Assembly (NCBI RefSeq): GCF_021173085.1
Contig: NZ_CP076413.1
Coordinates: 2,879,501-2,943,500, forward strand
Origin: Ralstonia wenshanensis
GTDB taxonomy: Bacteria > Pseudomonadota > Gammaproteobacteria > Burkholderiales > Burkholderiaceae
Direction: 5' to 3'
DNA: 64,000 nt
Shown in pieces: positions 40,814-49,596 of the stretch. The notes under the pieces are model-generated. The model ran no database searches. It saw nothing but the letters and a program-made list of their open reading frames with translations, and was not told where the DNA came from. Made by a program: the position numbers and the translations under genes. Position 1 is the stretch's first letter. Each line of letters starts with the position of its first letter.

Positions 40814-42979
40814 TTACTTCAGCGACAGTTGATCGGACAGCACTCGCGGCGTCAGGAAGACGAGGAGCTCGGTGCGGTTGTTGATCTTGTTCGTGCTCTT
40901 GAACAGGTTGCCCAGCACCGGAATGTCACCCAGCAGCGGCACCTTGTTGATGTCGGTCCGCTCGTTCTGCGTGTAGATACCGCCGATCACGACCGTGCCG
41001 CCGTTCTCTACCAGCACCTGCGTTTGTACGTGCTTGGTGTCGATGGCAAAGCCGTTGGTGGTCTGGATACCCACGCTGTCCTTGTTGACGTCCACATCCA
41101 GGAAGATGTTGCCGTCCGGCGTGATCTTGGGCGTCACTTCCAGCTTCAGGTTGGCCTTCTTGAACTGCACCGAAGTCGCACCGGAAGAGGTCGCCTGCTG
41201 GTACGGAATCTCAGTACCCTGCTCGATCAGCGCCTTGATGTTGTCGGCAGTGACCACGCGCGGGCTGGAGACGATCTTGCCGCGGCCGTCAGCTTCCAGC
41301 GCGGACAGCTCCAGGGCCAGGAAACGGCCAGCACCGGCGTTGAACAGGCTCACGGCAACGCTGGCTGCGTTCACACCATTAATGCCGTTGGCCGGGAAGC
41401 TGAGCGCCGGGCTGTTGTCCCACGTGCCACCTTGTGTAACCGGCGAAACCACGTTGGTGTAGGTGTTGCCGTAACCCGCGCCATTCGTCTTTGACGCGAA
41501 GCCCAGTTTGGCACCCAGGTTGCGACTGAACGTGTCGTCAGCCTCAACAATGCGCGCCTCGATCATCACCTGGCGAACAGGGATGTCGATTTTCTGGAGG
41601 AAGGCCTGCACCTCTTCGAGCTTGCTCGGAATATCGGAGACGAACAGCTGATTCGTACGCGTATCCGCCGTGAGCGAGCCTCGCTTGGACAGAATCCGTG
41701 AAGTCGCGGCGCCACCAGCAGCACCAGCCGCACCACCTGCCGCCCCGGTACCCAGCAGCATGTTGCGCACGTCCCCGGCGCTTTGGTAGTTCAGGCGGAA
41801 CACCTGGCTGCGCAACGGCTCCAGCTCGGTCACTTGCTGCTGCGACTCAAGCTCAGCCTTCTCCTTCGTGGCCAGCTCACCGCGCGGGGCAACCCACAGC
41901 ACGTTGCCGTTGCGGCGCGACGCCAAGCCCTTCGAATCCAGCACGATCTGCAGTGCCTGATCCCAAGGCACATCCTTCAGACGCAGCGAAAGGGTGCCCG
42001 TCACGCTGTCGCTGGTCACGATGTTGAGGTTCGTGAAGTCGGCGAAGACTTGCAGCAACGAACGCACATCGATGTTCTGGAAGTTCAGCGACAGGCGCTC
42101 GCCACGGTAACCCGGGCCGGAAATCAGCTTGTTCGGGTCTTCCTTGGTGGGGCGCACTTCCACGACGAACTGCGTGTCGGTCTGGTACGAGCTGTACTGC
42201 CAGTTACCGCGCGGCTCGATGATCAGGCGTGCGCCAGTGCCGTTGTCGGTAGCGCGCATGGCCTGCACGGGCGTACCGAAATCGCTCACGTCATAGCGGC
42301 GACGCAGCGACTGCGGCAGCGTCGCACCGACGAAGTCGACCACGAGGTTCTGGCCTTGCTGCGCGATGTTGATCGCCGAGTTGGCAGTCGACAAATCGAC
42401 CACCACGCGGCCGGCGAGGTCCTCGCCGCGGCGGAAATCAACGTTGCGCACGGCCGGACGCTCAGCACCTGCAGCGGGTGTCGGAGCCGAGAAGGTCGGC
42501 GCCGAGACAGCCGCTGCCACCGGTGCGGCTTCCAGCGTCAGTACGTACTGGTTACCGCGCACTTCGGACTTGTACTGCGTCTGGCGCGACAAATCGAGCA
42601 CGACGCGGGTGCGATCGCCGATCTGCACGACGTTCGCCGAACGCAGCAGCTTGCCGCCGTATTGGTAATTGGCACGGCCTTGCGCAAAGGTCGCCCCGAA
42701 GAAGTCGATGGCGATGCGCGCGGGCTGCTGCGTGCTGAACTCCACCGGCTTTTGGGTCGGCGCGTTCTTGAGCGTGACCGTCACCACAGTGGATTCACCG
42801 GCCGAAGCCTGCTCCACCTTTTCGATCGTGTTGCCGGAGACTGCCGCCGCAGGCGCTGCCTGCTGAGCGACAGCCTGACCGGCCATCATGAACAGGCACA
42901 GCGAAAGCCATGCCACCGCGCCCCCCCGGGCCACTCGGGTTGCCTGCGACAGGCCGCCCTTCACAAGACGCATCGTCAT
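40814..42979 (-). CDS. pilQ: Type IV pilus secretin PilQ
   Basis: A 721-residue outer-membrane channel for the pilus. The start at 42979 overlaps the pilP stop and has AGGAGA just upstream. A signal peptide ends at GQAVAQ. Two AMIN domains (peptidoglycan binding, roughly 45-150 and 170-280) precede STN/N-type secretin domains (about 310-480) and the secretin barrel, with the conserved VPLLGDIPVLGNLFK near the end. An Ala/Gly-rich insert lies in the N1 region. Confidence 0.96.
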   Translation of the reverse strand: MTMRLVKGGLSQATRVARGGAVAWLSLCLFMMAGQAVAQQAAPAAAVSGNTIEKVEQASAGESTVVTVTLKNAPTQKPVEFSTQQPARIAIDFFGATFAQGRANYQYGGKLLRSANVVQIGDRTRVVLDLSRQTQYKSEVRGNQYVLTLEAAPVAAAVSAPTFSAPTPAAGAERPAVRNVDFRRGEDLAGRVVVDLSTANSAINIAQQGQNLVVDFVGATLPQSLRRRYDVSDFGTPVQAMRATDNGTGARLIIEPRGNWQYSSYQTDTQFVVEVRPTKEDPNKLISGPGYRGERLSLNFQNIDVRSLLQVFADFTNLNIVTSDSVTGTLSLRLKDVPWDQALQIVLDSKGLASRRNGNVLWVAPRGELATKEKAELESQQQVTELEPLRSQVFRLNYQSAGDVRNMLLGTGAAGGAAGAAGGAATSRILSKRGSLTADTRTNQLFVSDIPSKLEEVQAFLQKIDIPVRQVMIEARIVEADDTFSRNLGAKLGFASKTNGAGYGNTYTNVVSPVTQGGTWDNSPALSFPANGINGVNAASVAVSLFNAGAGRFLALELSALEADGRGKIVSSPRVVTADNIKALIEQGTEIPYQQATSSGATSVQFKKANLKLEVTPKITPDGNIFLDVDVNKDSVGIQTTNGFAIDTKHVQTQVLVENGGTVVIGGIYTQNERTDINKVPLLGDIPVLGNLFKSTNKINNRTELLVFLTPRVLSDQLSLK

Positions 42980-43521
42980 TGCGCGCTCTCCTGAACTTTC
43001 AGGGTCGTCATTTTTTCTTTCCATTCGGTCGTGCCTTCGCGCACCAGCTCACGCAGGGTGAGTTCCTGGTCTCCGATGCGGACGATGCGACCATAGTTTT
43101 GTCCGATGTACTGCCCCACATGCACATGCTGCGTCTTGTCCCCGACAGACAGGACGGCTTCCGTCTCGCCATTGCGCTTCATCGTCCCGACCAGCTTGAA
43201 GGCTTCCAGCGGATAGTCTTCCAGCGGCTCGCGACGGCGATTCGGTTCCGGCGATTCGTTCTGCGCGCGCGATAGTTCTGCCACCTTCTGCACGCTGAAC
43301 GGATCAGTCTGCTTGGTGGTCGTGTATTCGCGCGGCGCGTAAGGCTTGGGTTCGGGCAGCGGCGGCACTGTCGTACTGACGCTCTGGCGCGCTTGCTGCA
43401 TCCATTGCTGCAATTCATCGTCTTCGCTCGCGCCGCAGGCCGTCAGCACGACGGCCAGGCACAGGGGCGACAGACGCAGAACGTGCGACATGCGGCGACG
43501 GCTCATGGTGCGGCCCCTCAT
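42976..43521 (-). CDS. pilP: Type IV pilus alignment lipoprotein PilP
   Basis: A 181-residue inner-membrane lipoprotein linking PilNO to PilQ. The lipobox is LTACG after a Leu/Val-rich signal. The disordered Pro-rich linker (about 45-100) and the C-terminal HR-like beta domain (LEDYPLEAFKLVG to LTLRELV) match PilP. It overlaps pilO by an ATGA and pilQ by two bases. Confidence 0.94.
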   Translation of the reverse strand: MRGRTMSRRRMSHVLRLSPLCLAVVLTACGASEDDELQQWMQQARQSVSTTVPPLPEPKPYAPREYTTTKQTDPFSVQKVAELSRAQNESPEPNRRREPLEDYPLEAFKLVGTMKRNGETEAVLSVGDKTQHVHVGQYIGQNYGRIVRIGDQELTLRELVREGTTEWKEKMTTLKVQESAQ

Positions 43522-44177
43522 TTGGCGCCTCCCTTGGCGGCGGCATTCGCCTTGCGCTGAGCCGCCTGCTCGTCGGCGTCAAGCGCCCGGTAGGCTTCAG
43601 CGCGGGTTTCCATCACCATGCCGCCATCCTTGGTACCCGTCAGCGAGATGTTCTGCAGCGTGACGATGCGTGACAGCGCCGCCACGTCTGCAGCGAACAG
43701 CGCCATGTCGTGATAGCGGCCATTCACCTTCACGGCCACCGGGATCTCGGCGTAGTAAGGCTTGAGTACGGCGGCAGCGGGACGGAACAGGTCGAAAGTC
43801 AGGCCACGCGCGATACCGGCATGGTTGACGTCGGCCAGCAGCGCATCCATTTCGGTCTTGTTGGGCAATTGCAGCTCGAGCTTCGCGACACGCTGCTCCA
43901 CCTCGGCCTTCTGCTTGCGCAGCGCTTCGAGGTTCACCACCTGCGCGAGCTTGCTCTGGTATGCCGACTTGAGGTTGTTCTGCTCGGTGCGCTTGGCGTC
44001 CCGCTCGTCAAACTTGCCGCTCCAATAGAACTGCCAACCCAGCCCGATCACCAGCACGGCGGACAGAATCATGAACAGGATGCGCGGCGCCATCGGCCAC
44101 GTTTCCGGCTCATTCAGGTTCAGGCCACGGAACTGGCTGACCAGGTCTTCCAGCGAAATTTCGGTCGAGAGCGCCAT
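43518..44177 (-). CDS. pilO: Type IV pilus inner-membrane protein PilO
   Basis: A 219-residue bitopic protein. The start MALSTEISLEDLV at 44177 is preferred to a longer frame. One helix (about 32-52) is followed by a coiled coil (about 60-105) and a ferredoxin-like periplasmic domain. It forms heterodimers with PilN in the alignment complex. The C-terminal tail is Ala/Lys-rich. Confidence 0.94.
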   Translation of the reverse strand: MALSTEISLEDLVSQFRGLNLNEPETWPMAPRILFMILSAVLVIGLGWQFYWSGKFDERDAKRTEQNNLKSAYQSKLAQVVNLEALRKQKAEVEQRVAKLELQLPNKTEMDALLADVNHAGIARGLTFDLFRPAAAVLKPYYAEIPVAVKVNGRYHDMALFAADVAALSRIVTLQNISLTGTKDGGMVMETRAEAYRALDADEQAAQRKANAAAKGGAK

Positions 44178-44179
44178 GG

Positions 44180-44812
44180 TTATTTCCTCGCCGTGGCCGC
44201 ACCCGGCTTGGCCGGCGCTGCCGGCTCGGCCTTCCATTGGAAGCGGATCGTGAAGTTGAACAGACGGCGCTGTTCCTTCAGGTTGTTGGTCATGGTGGTG
44301 GCCACCGATTCACCCAGCTCGGCGTGATCCAGCCAGGGCACCGCACCCAGGTTGCGCAGCAGGTCCGACACGCGTTCGTTGGACTGGGCCACACCCGATA
44401 CGGTGTAGCGCTCGCCATCCTGCTTGAGCGAGGTGAGATAGATGCCGTCCGGCACCTGGCGCACCAGTTCTTCGAGCAACTGCACCGGGCGGTTGCGTTG
44501 GTTCTGCAGGCTTTCCACCGCTTGCTGGCGTTGCAGCAGGTCGTCGATGTCCTTCTTGAGGGTGTTGACCTCCGCGATCTGCTTGTCCATCTCCGCGTTC
44601 TTCTGCGTGAGGATGTCGTTGATGCGTTGCGCCTCTTCGGTCTGGTGATCGATCACCATGCCGCCCAGGAACACCACCACTGCGCCCGCAACGGCAGCGC
44701 CGCCCAGGCTCATGAAGACTTTCTTGCGCTTACCGGCACGTCGCTCTGCGTGATACGGCAGCAGATTGACGTTCGGGAGCGCATTCACGGCATTCGCGCT
44801 TTCATTGGCCAT
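44180..44812 (-). CDS. pilN: Type IV pilus inner-membrane protein PilN
   Basis: A 210-residue bitopic protein. Its N-terminus carries the NVNLLPYHAERR motif that binds PilM. A single helix (about 36-57), a coiled coil (about 60-105) and a periplasmic domain follow. Start MANES at 44812 lies 10 bases after pilM. It ends two bases before the pilO start. Confidence 0.95.
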   Translation of the reverse strand: MANESANAVNALPNVNLLPYHAERRAGKRKKVFMSLGGAAVAGAVVVFLGGMVIDHQTEEAQRINDILTQKNAEMDKQIAEVNTLKKDIDDLLQRQQAVESLQNQRNRPVQLLEELVRQVPDGIYLTSLKQDGERYTVSGVAQSNERVSDLLRNLGAVPWLDHAELGESVATTMTNNLKEQRRLFNFTIRFQWKAEPAAPAKPGAATARK

Positions 44813-44822
44813 CGTCAGCTCC

Positions 44823-45908
44823 TTATTGCAGCCCGCGCAGGGCAAGGCCCGCGCTGACGATGTAGGCCGGCAGATCGCGCTGCAGATAGCGCGCGTTGAC
44901 GTTCTTGGCCGCGCCCATGTTGGCGAACGGATTGGCCAGCGTCGTATTGATCTGCGTCTGTTGCTGGATCGCGGTCTGCACGCCCAGCAACGATGCGTGA
45001 CCGCCCGAGAGCACGATCTCGTCCACGCGGCCGACGCTCGAAGTCGACAGGAAATTCTGGATCGCCTGCCCCACTTCCATGGCCAGCGTCTCGAGCGAGG
45101 GCTTGAGCAGCTGGCTACGGTATTCGTCGGGCAACGTGTTCTTGCGCTTCTTCACCTCGGCCTTGAGCAGATCGAGTGAGAACAGACGCGAGATGCTTTG
45201 CGTGAGCTGGTCGCCCGAGCCGGACATTGGCTGGTCATACAACTCCTTCCAGCCTTGGTAGAACAGTGCGTGCGAGCGCGCCCCGCCCAGGTGGAACATC
45301 GCCACGACGGGCATGTCGCGCGTCTCGGTTTCGGTGGCGTCCGGCTTGACGGCCAGCATGTGCGTCATGGCGCGCTGGATGGCGTTCTCTTCCACATCCA
45401 TGACGATCGCTTTCAGACCGGCCATCTCGGCGGCGGTCACGCGCTCGGTCACGCGCTCGGAAACCGTTGCGGTGACACGCACGCCGACCCCGCCTTCGGT
45501 TTCGGACGGGCCGATCACGACATAGTCGAAATTGACGTTCTGCGAGGGCGGAAACAGCCGGTTGGCTTCGCTCTCGACCTGCACGAAAAGCTCGTCTTCG
45601 GTCAGGTTGTCGGGCAGGCTGACGGTTTGCGATTCCGTCAGGCTTGCGGGAATGGCAAGCACAGCTTCCTTGCCGCGAATGCCCGCCTTGGCGATGGCAC
45701 GCTTGAGCGCATTGCCCACCGCATCGATATTCACCAGATTGCCGTCGGCGACGGCACTGCGTTCAATCAGCTCGCTGGCGCATTTTTCGAGACGGAAATC
45801 TCCCTGCTTGCCGTTGGCGGACAACTCCACCACCTTGACGCTGGAAGACCCGATATCTATCCCGACGATATTGCGGCGCAGCAGGCCGGACAACAAACCC
45901 CGTCGCAC
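44823..45908 (-). CDS. pilM: Type IV pilus actin-like ATPase PilM
   Basis: A 361-residue cytoplasmic FtsA-like protein that binds the PilN N-terminus. A GTG start at 45908 gives the expected short leader before NIVGIDIGSSSVKVVELS, the phosphate-1 motif. The domain order is that of PilM, with SHALFYQGWKELYDQ and VLSGGHASLLGV as later conserved tracts. It is the first gene of pilMNOPQ and diverges from the PBP1A gene, an arrangement conserved in many pseudomonads and Burkholderiales. Confidence 0.95.
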   Translation of the reverse strand: MRRGLLSGLLRRNIVGIDIGSSSVKVVELSANGKQGDFRLEKCASELIERSAVADGNLVNIDAVGNALKRAIAKAGIRGKEAVLAIPASLTESQTVSLPDNLTEDELFVQVESEANRLFPPSQNVNFDYVVIGPSETEGGVGVRVTATVSERVTERVTAAEMAGLKAIVMDVEENAIQRAMTHMLAVKPDATETETRDMPVVAMFHLGGARSHALFYQGWKELYDQPMSGSGDQLTQSISRLFSLDLLKAEVKKRKNTLPDEYRSQLLKPSLETLAMEVGQAIQNFLSTSSVGRVDEIVLSGGHASLLGVQTAIQQQTQINTTLANPFANMGAAKNVNARYLQRDLPAYIVSAGLALRGLQ

Positions 45909-46345
45909 AGAGACACCCCACCGTTTATAGTTTTTTGAACCCTGGCGCCCGTCGCAAATCCAACGTGCGCCATAGCCTGCTTAGATTTGCTGCTGGATTC
46001 TCACAAAATCCTTTAGAACAGGCAAACGCTCAGGCAGACCGCGATGCATTTCGCGCCACGCCCTTCGGAAAGCGTTGTCAAAACCCCACGGTCGGGGGAT
46101 ACCCCTTTCGTCTGACTTGATTTCCGCTCCGTCTACTTCTATCGGCTGATTCTTAGCCGTCTTGAATCAAGGTACGGCGGGCGCACAATTCGCGCGCCCA
46201 GTGAGCATGACGCAGCGCACAAGTGCAGTCTCGTGCGCTGAGGTGACACTGGTTACGTGCTGTTACGTCCGATGGCGTCAGACCCTTGAAGCCTCGACGA
46301 TATAATCGCCGCCACGCTGACTGACACCCCCGGTGCCCACCTGTA
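45909..46345. promoter_or_regulatory. Divergent pilM / PBP1A regulatory region
   Basis: There is no gene in 437 bases. Going right it holds a minus-strand TATAAA-like -10 close to pilM (about 45926-45931) and overlapping GGGG/CCCC stems (46084-46105). Then come the stem GGGCGC/GCGCCC (46179-46199) and the perfect 8-bp inverted repeat CAGCGCAC/GTGCGCTG (46213-46240). A GTTACGT direct repeat (46252-46268) and the PBP1A -10 (46301-46306) follow. Confidence 0.5.
46252..46306 (+). promoter_or_regulatory. PBP1A promoter with 10-bp-period direct repeat
   Basis: The -10 is a perfect TATAAT (46301-46306), 40 bases before the ATG, with a poor -35. GTTACGT is repeated at 46252-46258 and 46262-46268, exactly one helical turn apart, about 10 bases above the -35 position. 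This suits an activator. Confidence 0.45.
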
Positions 46346-48757
46346 ATGGCTACTGCCCAAACCACCCCAGCTTCGCCCAAGCCGCCCAAAGCCCGCCGCC
46401 CGTTGTGGGTGCGACTGCTTCTCTGGATGCTCGGCCTGTTCGTTGCCATGGGGGTCGTCGGAGCGCTGCTGCTGGGCTATGCCCTGCTCGTCGCCGCGCC
46501 CAACCTCCCGTCGCTCGACGCGATCACCGATTACCGCCCGAAGATTCCGCTGCGCGTGTACACCGCCGACAACGTCCTCATCGGGGAATTCGGCGAGGAG
46601 CGCCGCAGCTTCGTGCCGATCACGCAGATGCCCGAGGTGATGAAGCGTGCGGTGCTGGCCATCGAGGATGACCGCTTCTACGAGCACGGCGGTGTCGACT
46701 TCATCGGCGTGCTGCGCGCGGGCCTGGCGAACCTGCACGGCGGTCTGTCGCAAGGCGCGTCGACCATCACGATGCAGGTGGCGCGCAACTTCTTCCTGTC
46801 GAGCGAGAAAACGTACACGCGCAAGATCTACGAGATGCTGCTCTCGTACAAGATCGAGGCGAGCCTGACAAAGGATCAGATCCTCGAGCTGTACATGAAC
46901 CAGATTTACCTGGGTCAGCGCGCGTACGGCTTTGCCAGCGCCGAGCAGATCTACTTCGGCAAGAACATCAAGGACATCACCCTAGCCGAAGCGGCCATGC
47001 TGGCCGGCCTGCCCAAGGCGCCGTCGGCGTACAACCCGGTGGTGAACCCGAAGCGCGCCAAGGTGCGTCAGGAATACATCCTGCAGCGCATGCGCGACCT
47101 GCACTACATCACGCCGGAGCAGTACACCCAGGCTATCAACGAGCAACTGCCGGTCCGTGGCGAAGGCCATGAGTTCGACGTGCACGCCGAGTACGTCGCC
47201 GAAATGGTGCGTCAGCTCATGTACGCGCAATACCGTGAAGAAACCTACACGCGCGGCCTGAATGTCTACACTACGCTGCGCAAGGCCGACCAGGACGTCG
47301 CGTATCAATCCGTGCGCCGCGGCATTCTCGACTACGAGCGCCGTCATGGCTATCGCGGCCCGGAAGCATTCATCGATCTGCCCTCCGATGCCGAAGACCG
47401 CGAACAGGCGATCGACGACGCCCTGCTCGAACATCCGAACAGCGACGATCTGCAATCGGCCGTGGTGGTGAGCGTGACGCCCAAGCTGGTGCGCGCGACG
47501 ATGCTGACCGGTGAGACGATCGACCTGGCGGGCGACGGCCTGCGCTTTGCGCAAGCCGCGCTGTCGAACAACGCGCAGCCGAAGATCAAGCTGCGCCCGG
47601 GCGCGGTGATCCGTGTGATTGAGGACACGAAGACGCAGAAGTGGTCGATCACCCAGTTGCCGGAAGTCGCCTCGGGCTTCATCTCCCTTGACCCGCAGAC
47701 GGGCGCGATCTATTCGATGGTCGGCGGCTTCGACTTCAACCGCAGCAAGTTCAACCACGTCACGCAGGCCTGGCGCCAGCCGGGTTCGAGCTTCAAGCCA
47801 TTCATCTATTCGGCGGCAGTGGACAAGGGCTTCTCGCCGTCCACGGTGATCAACGACGCGCCACTCTCCATCCCGACCGGCGACACCGGTGGCCAAGTGT
47901 GGGAGCCGAAGAACTACGGCGGCGGCTACGACGGCCCGATGACGATGCGCCGCGCGCTGCAGAAGTCGAAGAACCTGGTGTCGGTGCGCATCCTGCGGGC
48001 GATCGGTACGCAGTACGCGCAGCAGTACATCACGCGCTTCGGGTTCGACGCCGATCGGCACCCGGCCTACCTGCCGATGGCGTTGGGCGCAGGCTCGGTG
48101 ACGATGCTGCAGATGGCGAGCGGCTACTCGGTGTTCGCCAACGGCGGCTACCGCGTGAACCCGTACATCATCGACCGCGTGGTGGATGCGCGCGGCACGG
48201 TCGTGCAGCAGAGTCATCCGATGACCGCCGGCAAGGACGCCGTGCGCGTGATCGACCCGCGCAACGACTTCATCATGGATTCGCTGCTGCGCAGCGTTGT
48301 GTCTGGCGGTACGGGCTACCAGGCCAAGGTCAAGCTGGGCCGCAACGACATGGCCGGCAAGACCGGCACCACCAACGACTCGTTCGACGCCTGGTTCTGC
48401 GGCTACACGCCGAAGGTGGTGGGCGTGGCCTGGATGGGCTACGACAACCCGCGCAGCCTGGGCGACCGCGAAACCGGTGGTGGCCTGGCCCTGCCGATCT
48501 GGATCAACTACATGAGCTACGCGCTCAAGGGTGAACCGCAGACCGAGCGTCAGCCGCCCGAAGGCGTCGTGCAGATGGCCGGCGACTGGGCCTACGAGGA
48601 ATACGCCAACGGTCAGGGCGTGGCTTCGGTGGGCCTGGGCGATGCTATGCCGGGAGCATCCGCACCGGCCGGCGACCAACCGCAGCCTGGCGTCAACCTG
48701 GCGCCGACGCAGGAACAGGAGAAGCAGAAGATTCTCGACATGTTCCGCGGCAACTGA
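46346..48757 (+). CDS. mrcA: Penicillin-binding protein 1A
   Basis: An 803-residue bifunctional peptidoglycan synthase. A cytosolic tail and one helix (about 24-52) precede the GT51 transglycosylase domain, with EDDRFYEHGGVD and GASTITMQVARNFFL. An OB-like insert follows. The transpeptidase domain has the active-site motif SSFK (in QPGSSFKPF), the SKN triad in QKSKNLVSV, and KTG in AGKTGTTND. It polymerises and cross-links glycan strands at the inner membrane. It ends with a Gln/Pro-rich tail and a terminator. Confidence 0.97.
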   Translation: MATAQTTPASPKPPKARRPLWVRLLLWMLGLFVAMGVVGALLLGYALLVAAPNLPSLDAITDYRPKIPLRVYTADNVLIGEFGEERRSFVPITQMPEVMKRAVLAIEDDRFYEHGGVDFIGVLRAGLANLHGGLSQGASTITMQVARNFFLSSEKTYTRKIYEMLLSYKIEASLTKDQILELYMNQIYLGQRAYGFASAEQIYFGKNIKDITLAEAAMLAGLPKAPSAYNPVVNPKRAKVRQEYILQRMRDLHYITPEQYTQAINEQLPVRGEGHEFDVHAEYVAEMVRQLMYAQYREETYTRGLNVYTTLRKADQDVAYQSVRRGILDYERRHGYRGPEAFIDLPSDAEDREQAIDDALLEHPNSDDLQSAVVVSVTPKLVRATMLTGETIDLAGDGLRFAQAALSNNAQPKIKLRPGAVIRVIEDTKTQKWSITQLPEVASGFISLDPQTGAIYSMVGGFDFNRSKFNHVTQAWRQPGSSFKPFIYSAAVDKGFSPSTVINDAPLSIPTGDTGGQVWEPKNYGGGYDGPMTMRRALQKSKNLVSVRILRAIGTQYAQQYITRFGFDADRHPAYLPMALGAGSVTMLQMASGYSVFANGGYRVNPYIIDRVVDARGTVVQQSHPMTAGKDAVRVIDPRNDFIMDSLLRSVVSGGTGYQAKVKLGRNDMAGKTGTTNDSFDAWFCGYTPKVVGVAWMGYDNPRSLGDRETGGGLALPIWINYMSYALKGEPQTERQPPEGVVQMAGDWAYEEYANGQGVASVGLGDAMPGASAPAGDQPQPGVNLAPTQEQEKQKILDMFRGN

Positions 48758-48771
48758 ACTTCGCGCCCACG

Positions 48772-48802
48772 AAAAAGCCGCCCTTCGGGGCGGCTTTTCT
48801 TT
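48772..48802. terminator. Bidirectional terminator between PBP1A and cyaY
   Basis: AAAGCCGCCC and GGGCGGCTTTT around a short loop, with A and T tracts on opposite sides, serve both convergent genes. Confidence 0.9.
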
Positions 48803-48826
48803 TGGCATCCGACAAGAACGTTGCGC

Positions 48827-49171
48827 TCAGCCGGCGGCCAATGTCACATCCACATCGCTTTGCTGGCTGACATAGCGTGACAGCGCGACGTACAGCTCTT
48901 CCTTGCTGCGCGTGTCGACCCAGCGGCCGTCGTCACCACGGCGGAAGTGGAAACCGCCGGCACGCGCAGCCACCCACAGTTCCTGCATCGGCGCCTGGCT
49001 GTTGATGATGATCTTGGAGCCATCGTCGAATTCAAGCGTGAGCACGTTGCCGGTACGGTTGATCTCGATGTCGGCATCGGCCTCCTCTGCAGCCGTTTCG
49101 ACGATGCTTTCGATGCGGGTGAGTTCCGCTTCAGCCAGCGCCAGGAACTCCGATTCGCTCAGGGGGGGCAT
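48827..49171 (-). CDS. cyaY: Frataxin-like iron-sulfur regulator CyaY
   Basis: A 114-residue frataxin-fold protein that modulates cysteine desulfurase in iron-sulfur assembly. The acidic first helix (SESEFLALAEAELTRIESIV) and acidic ridge EEADADIEI, followed by LTLEFDDGSKIIINSQAP and QELWVAARAGGFHF, are diagnostic. The start at 49171 overlaps the extended -10 of the divergent lptM-lysA promoter. Confidence 0.96.
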   Translation of the reverse strand: MPPLSESEFLALAEAELTRIESIVETAAEEADADIEINRTGNVLTLEFDDGSKIIINSQAPMQELWVAARAGGFHFRRGDDGRWVDTRSKEELYVALSRYVSQQSDVDVTLAAG

Positions 49172-49179
49172 GCTACACT
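49171..49179 (+). promoter_or_regulatory. Extended -10 promoter for lptM-lysA
   Basis: TGCTACACT (TG-N-TACACT) lies on the plus strand over the cyaY start codon, giving an approximately 125-base leader before lptM. The -35 region is weak, as expected for extended -10 promoters. Confidence 0.45.
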
Positions 49180-49309
49180 CCAAAATCTTGCGCGGACGTT
49201 GCGTGGCGGCCCTTTCCGGCCCGTCCTGACCAGCAGGCGCCTCGTCCCATATGACTCCGATCGCCGCAAGGGCCTGACCCCTGGGGCATCCTTTCTGCAC
49301 CATCATCCG

Positions 49310-49543
49310 ATGATACGAACCGCCGCCATTGTAGCCACTGTCGGCCTGACCCTGACGGTCGCAGGCCTATCCGGCTGCGGGATTCGCGGGCCGCTGTACA
49401 TGCCCAAGGTGCCGCCGGCGCCAACCGCGCCGCAAACCACCGACCCTGGCATCGCCGGCCCGAACGCCGTGCCGCAGCCCCCGGTGCCGGGCGCCAAACC
49501 CGCAGCCGCCGATGCCGCCAGCGCGGTACCCGCGAACCGCTGA
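49310..49543 (+). CDS. lptM: Small outer-membrane lipoprotein LptM (YifL)
   Basis: A 77-residue lipoprotein. The signal MIRTAAIVATVGLTLTVAGL leads to lipobox LSGC, then GIRGPLYMPK, the conserved motif of LptM, which assists LptD assembly. The rest is Pro/Ala-rich and low complexity. It sits between cyaY and lysA, the same context as yifL in E. coli (cyaY-yifL-dapF). Confidence 0.85.
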   Translation: MIRTAAIVATVGLTLTVAGLSGCGIRGPLYMPKVPPAPTAPQTTDPGIAGPNAVPQPPVPGAKPAAADAASAVPANR

Positions 49544-49596
49544 TACCGTCTTTTTTTGCTCAACCGGCGCCGCCCCTATCCAGGGCTGCGCCCAGA

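Noticed and set aside
46982-48808. A 608-codon frame opposite the PBP1A gene
   Set aside because: It is antisense to a complete PBP1A with all catalytic motifs. Its composition (Arg/His/Ala/Val) is that of a shadow frame.
49180-49309. Lysine riboswitch ahead of lptM-lysA
   Set aside because: The leader is too short for the roughly 170-base lysine aptamer and shows none of its conserved stems.
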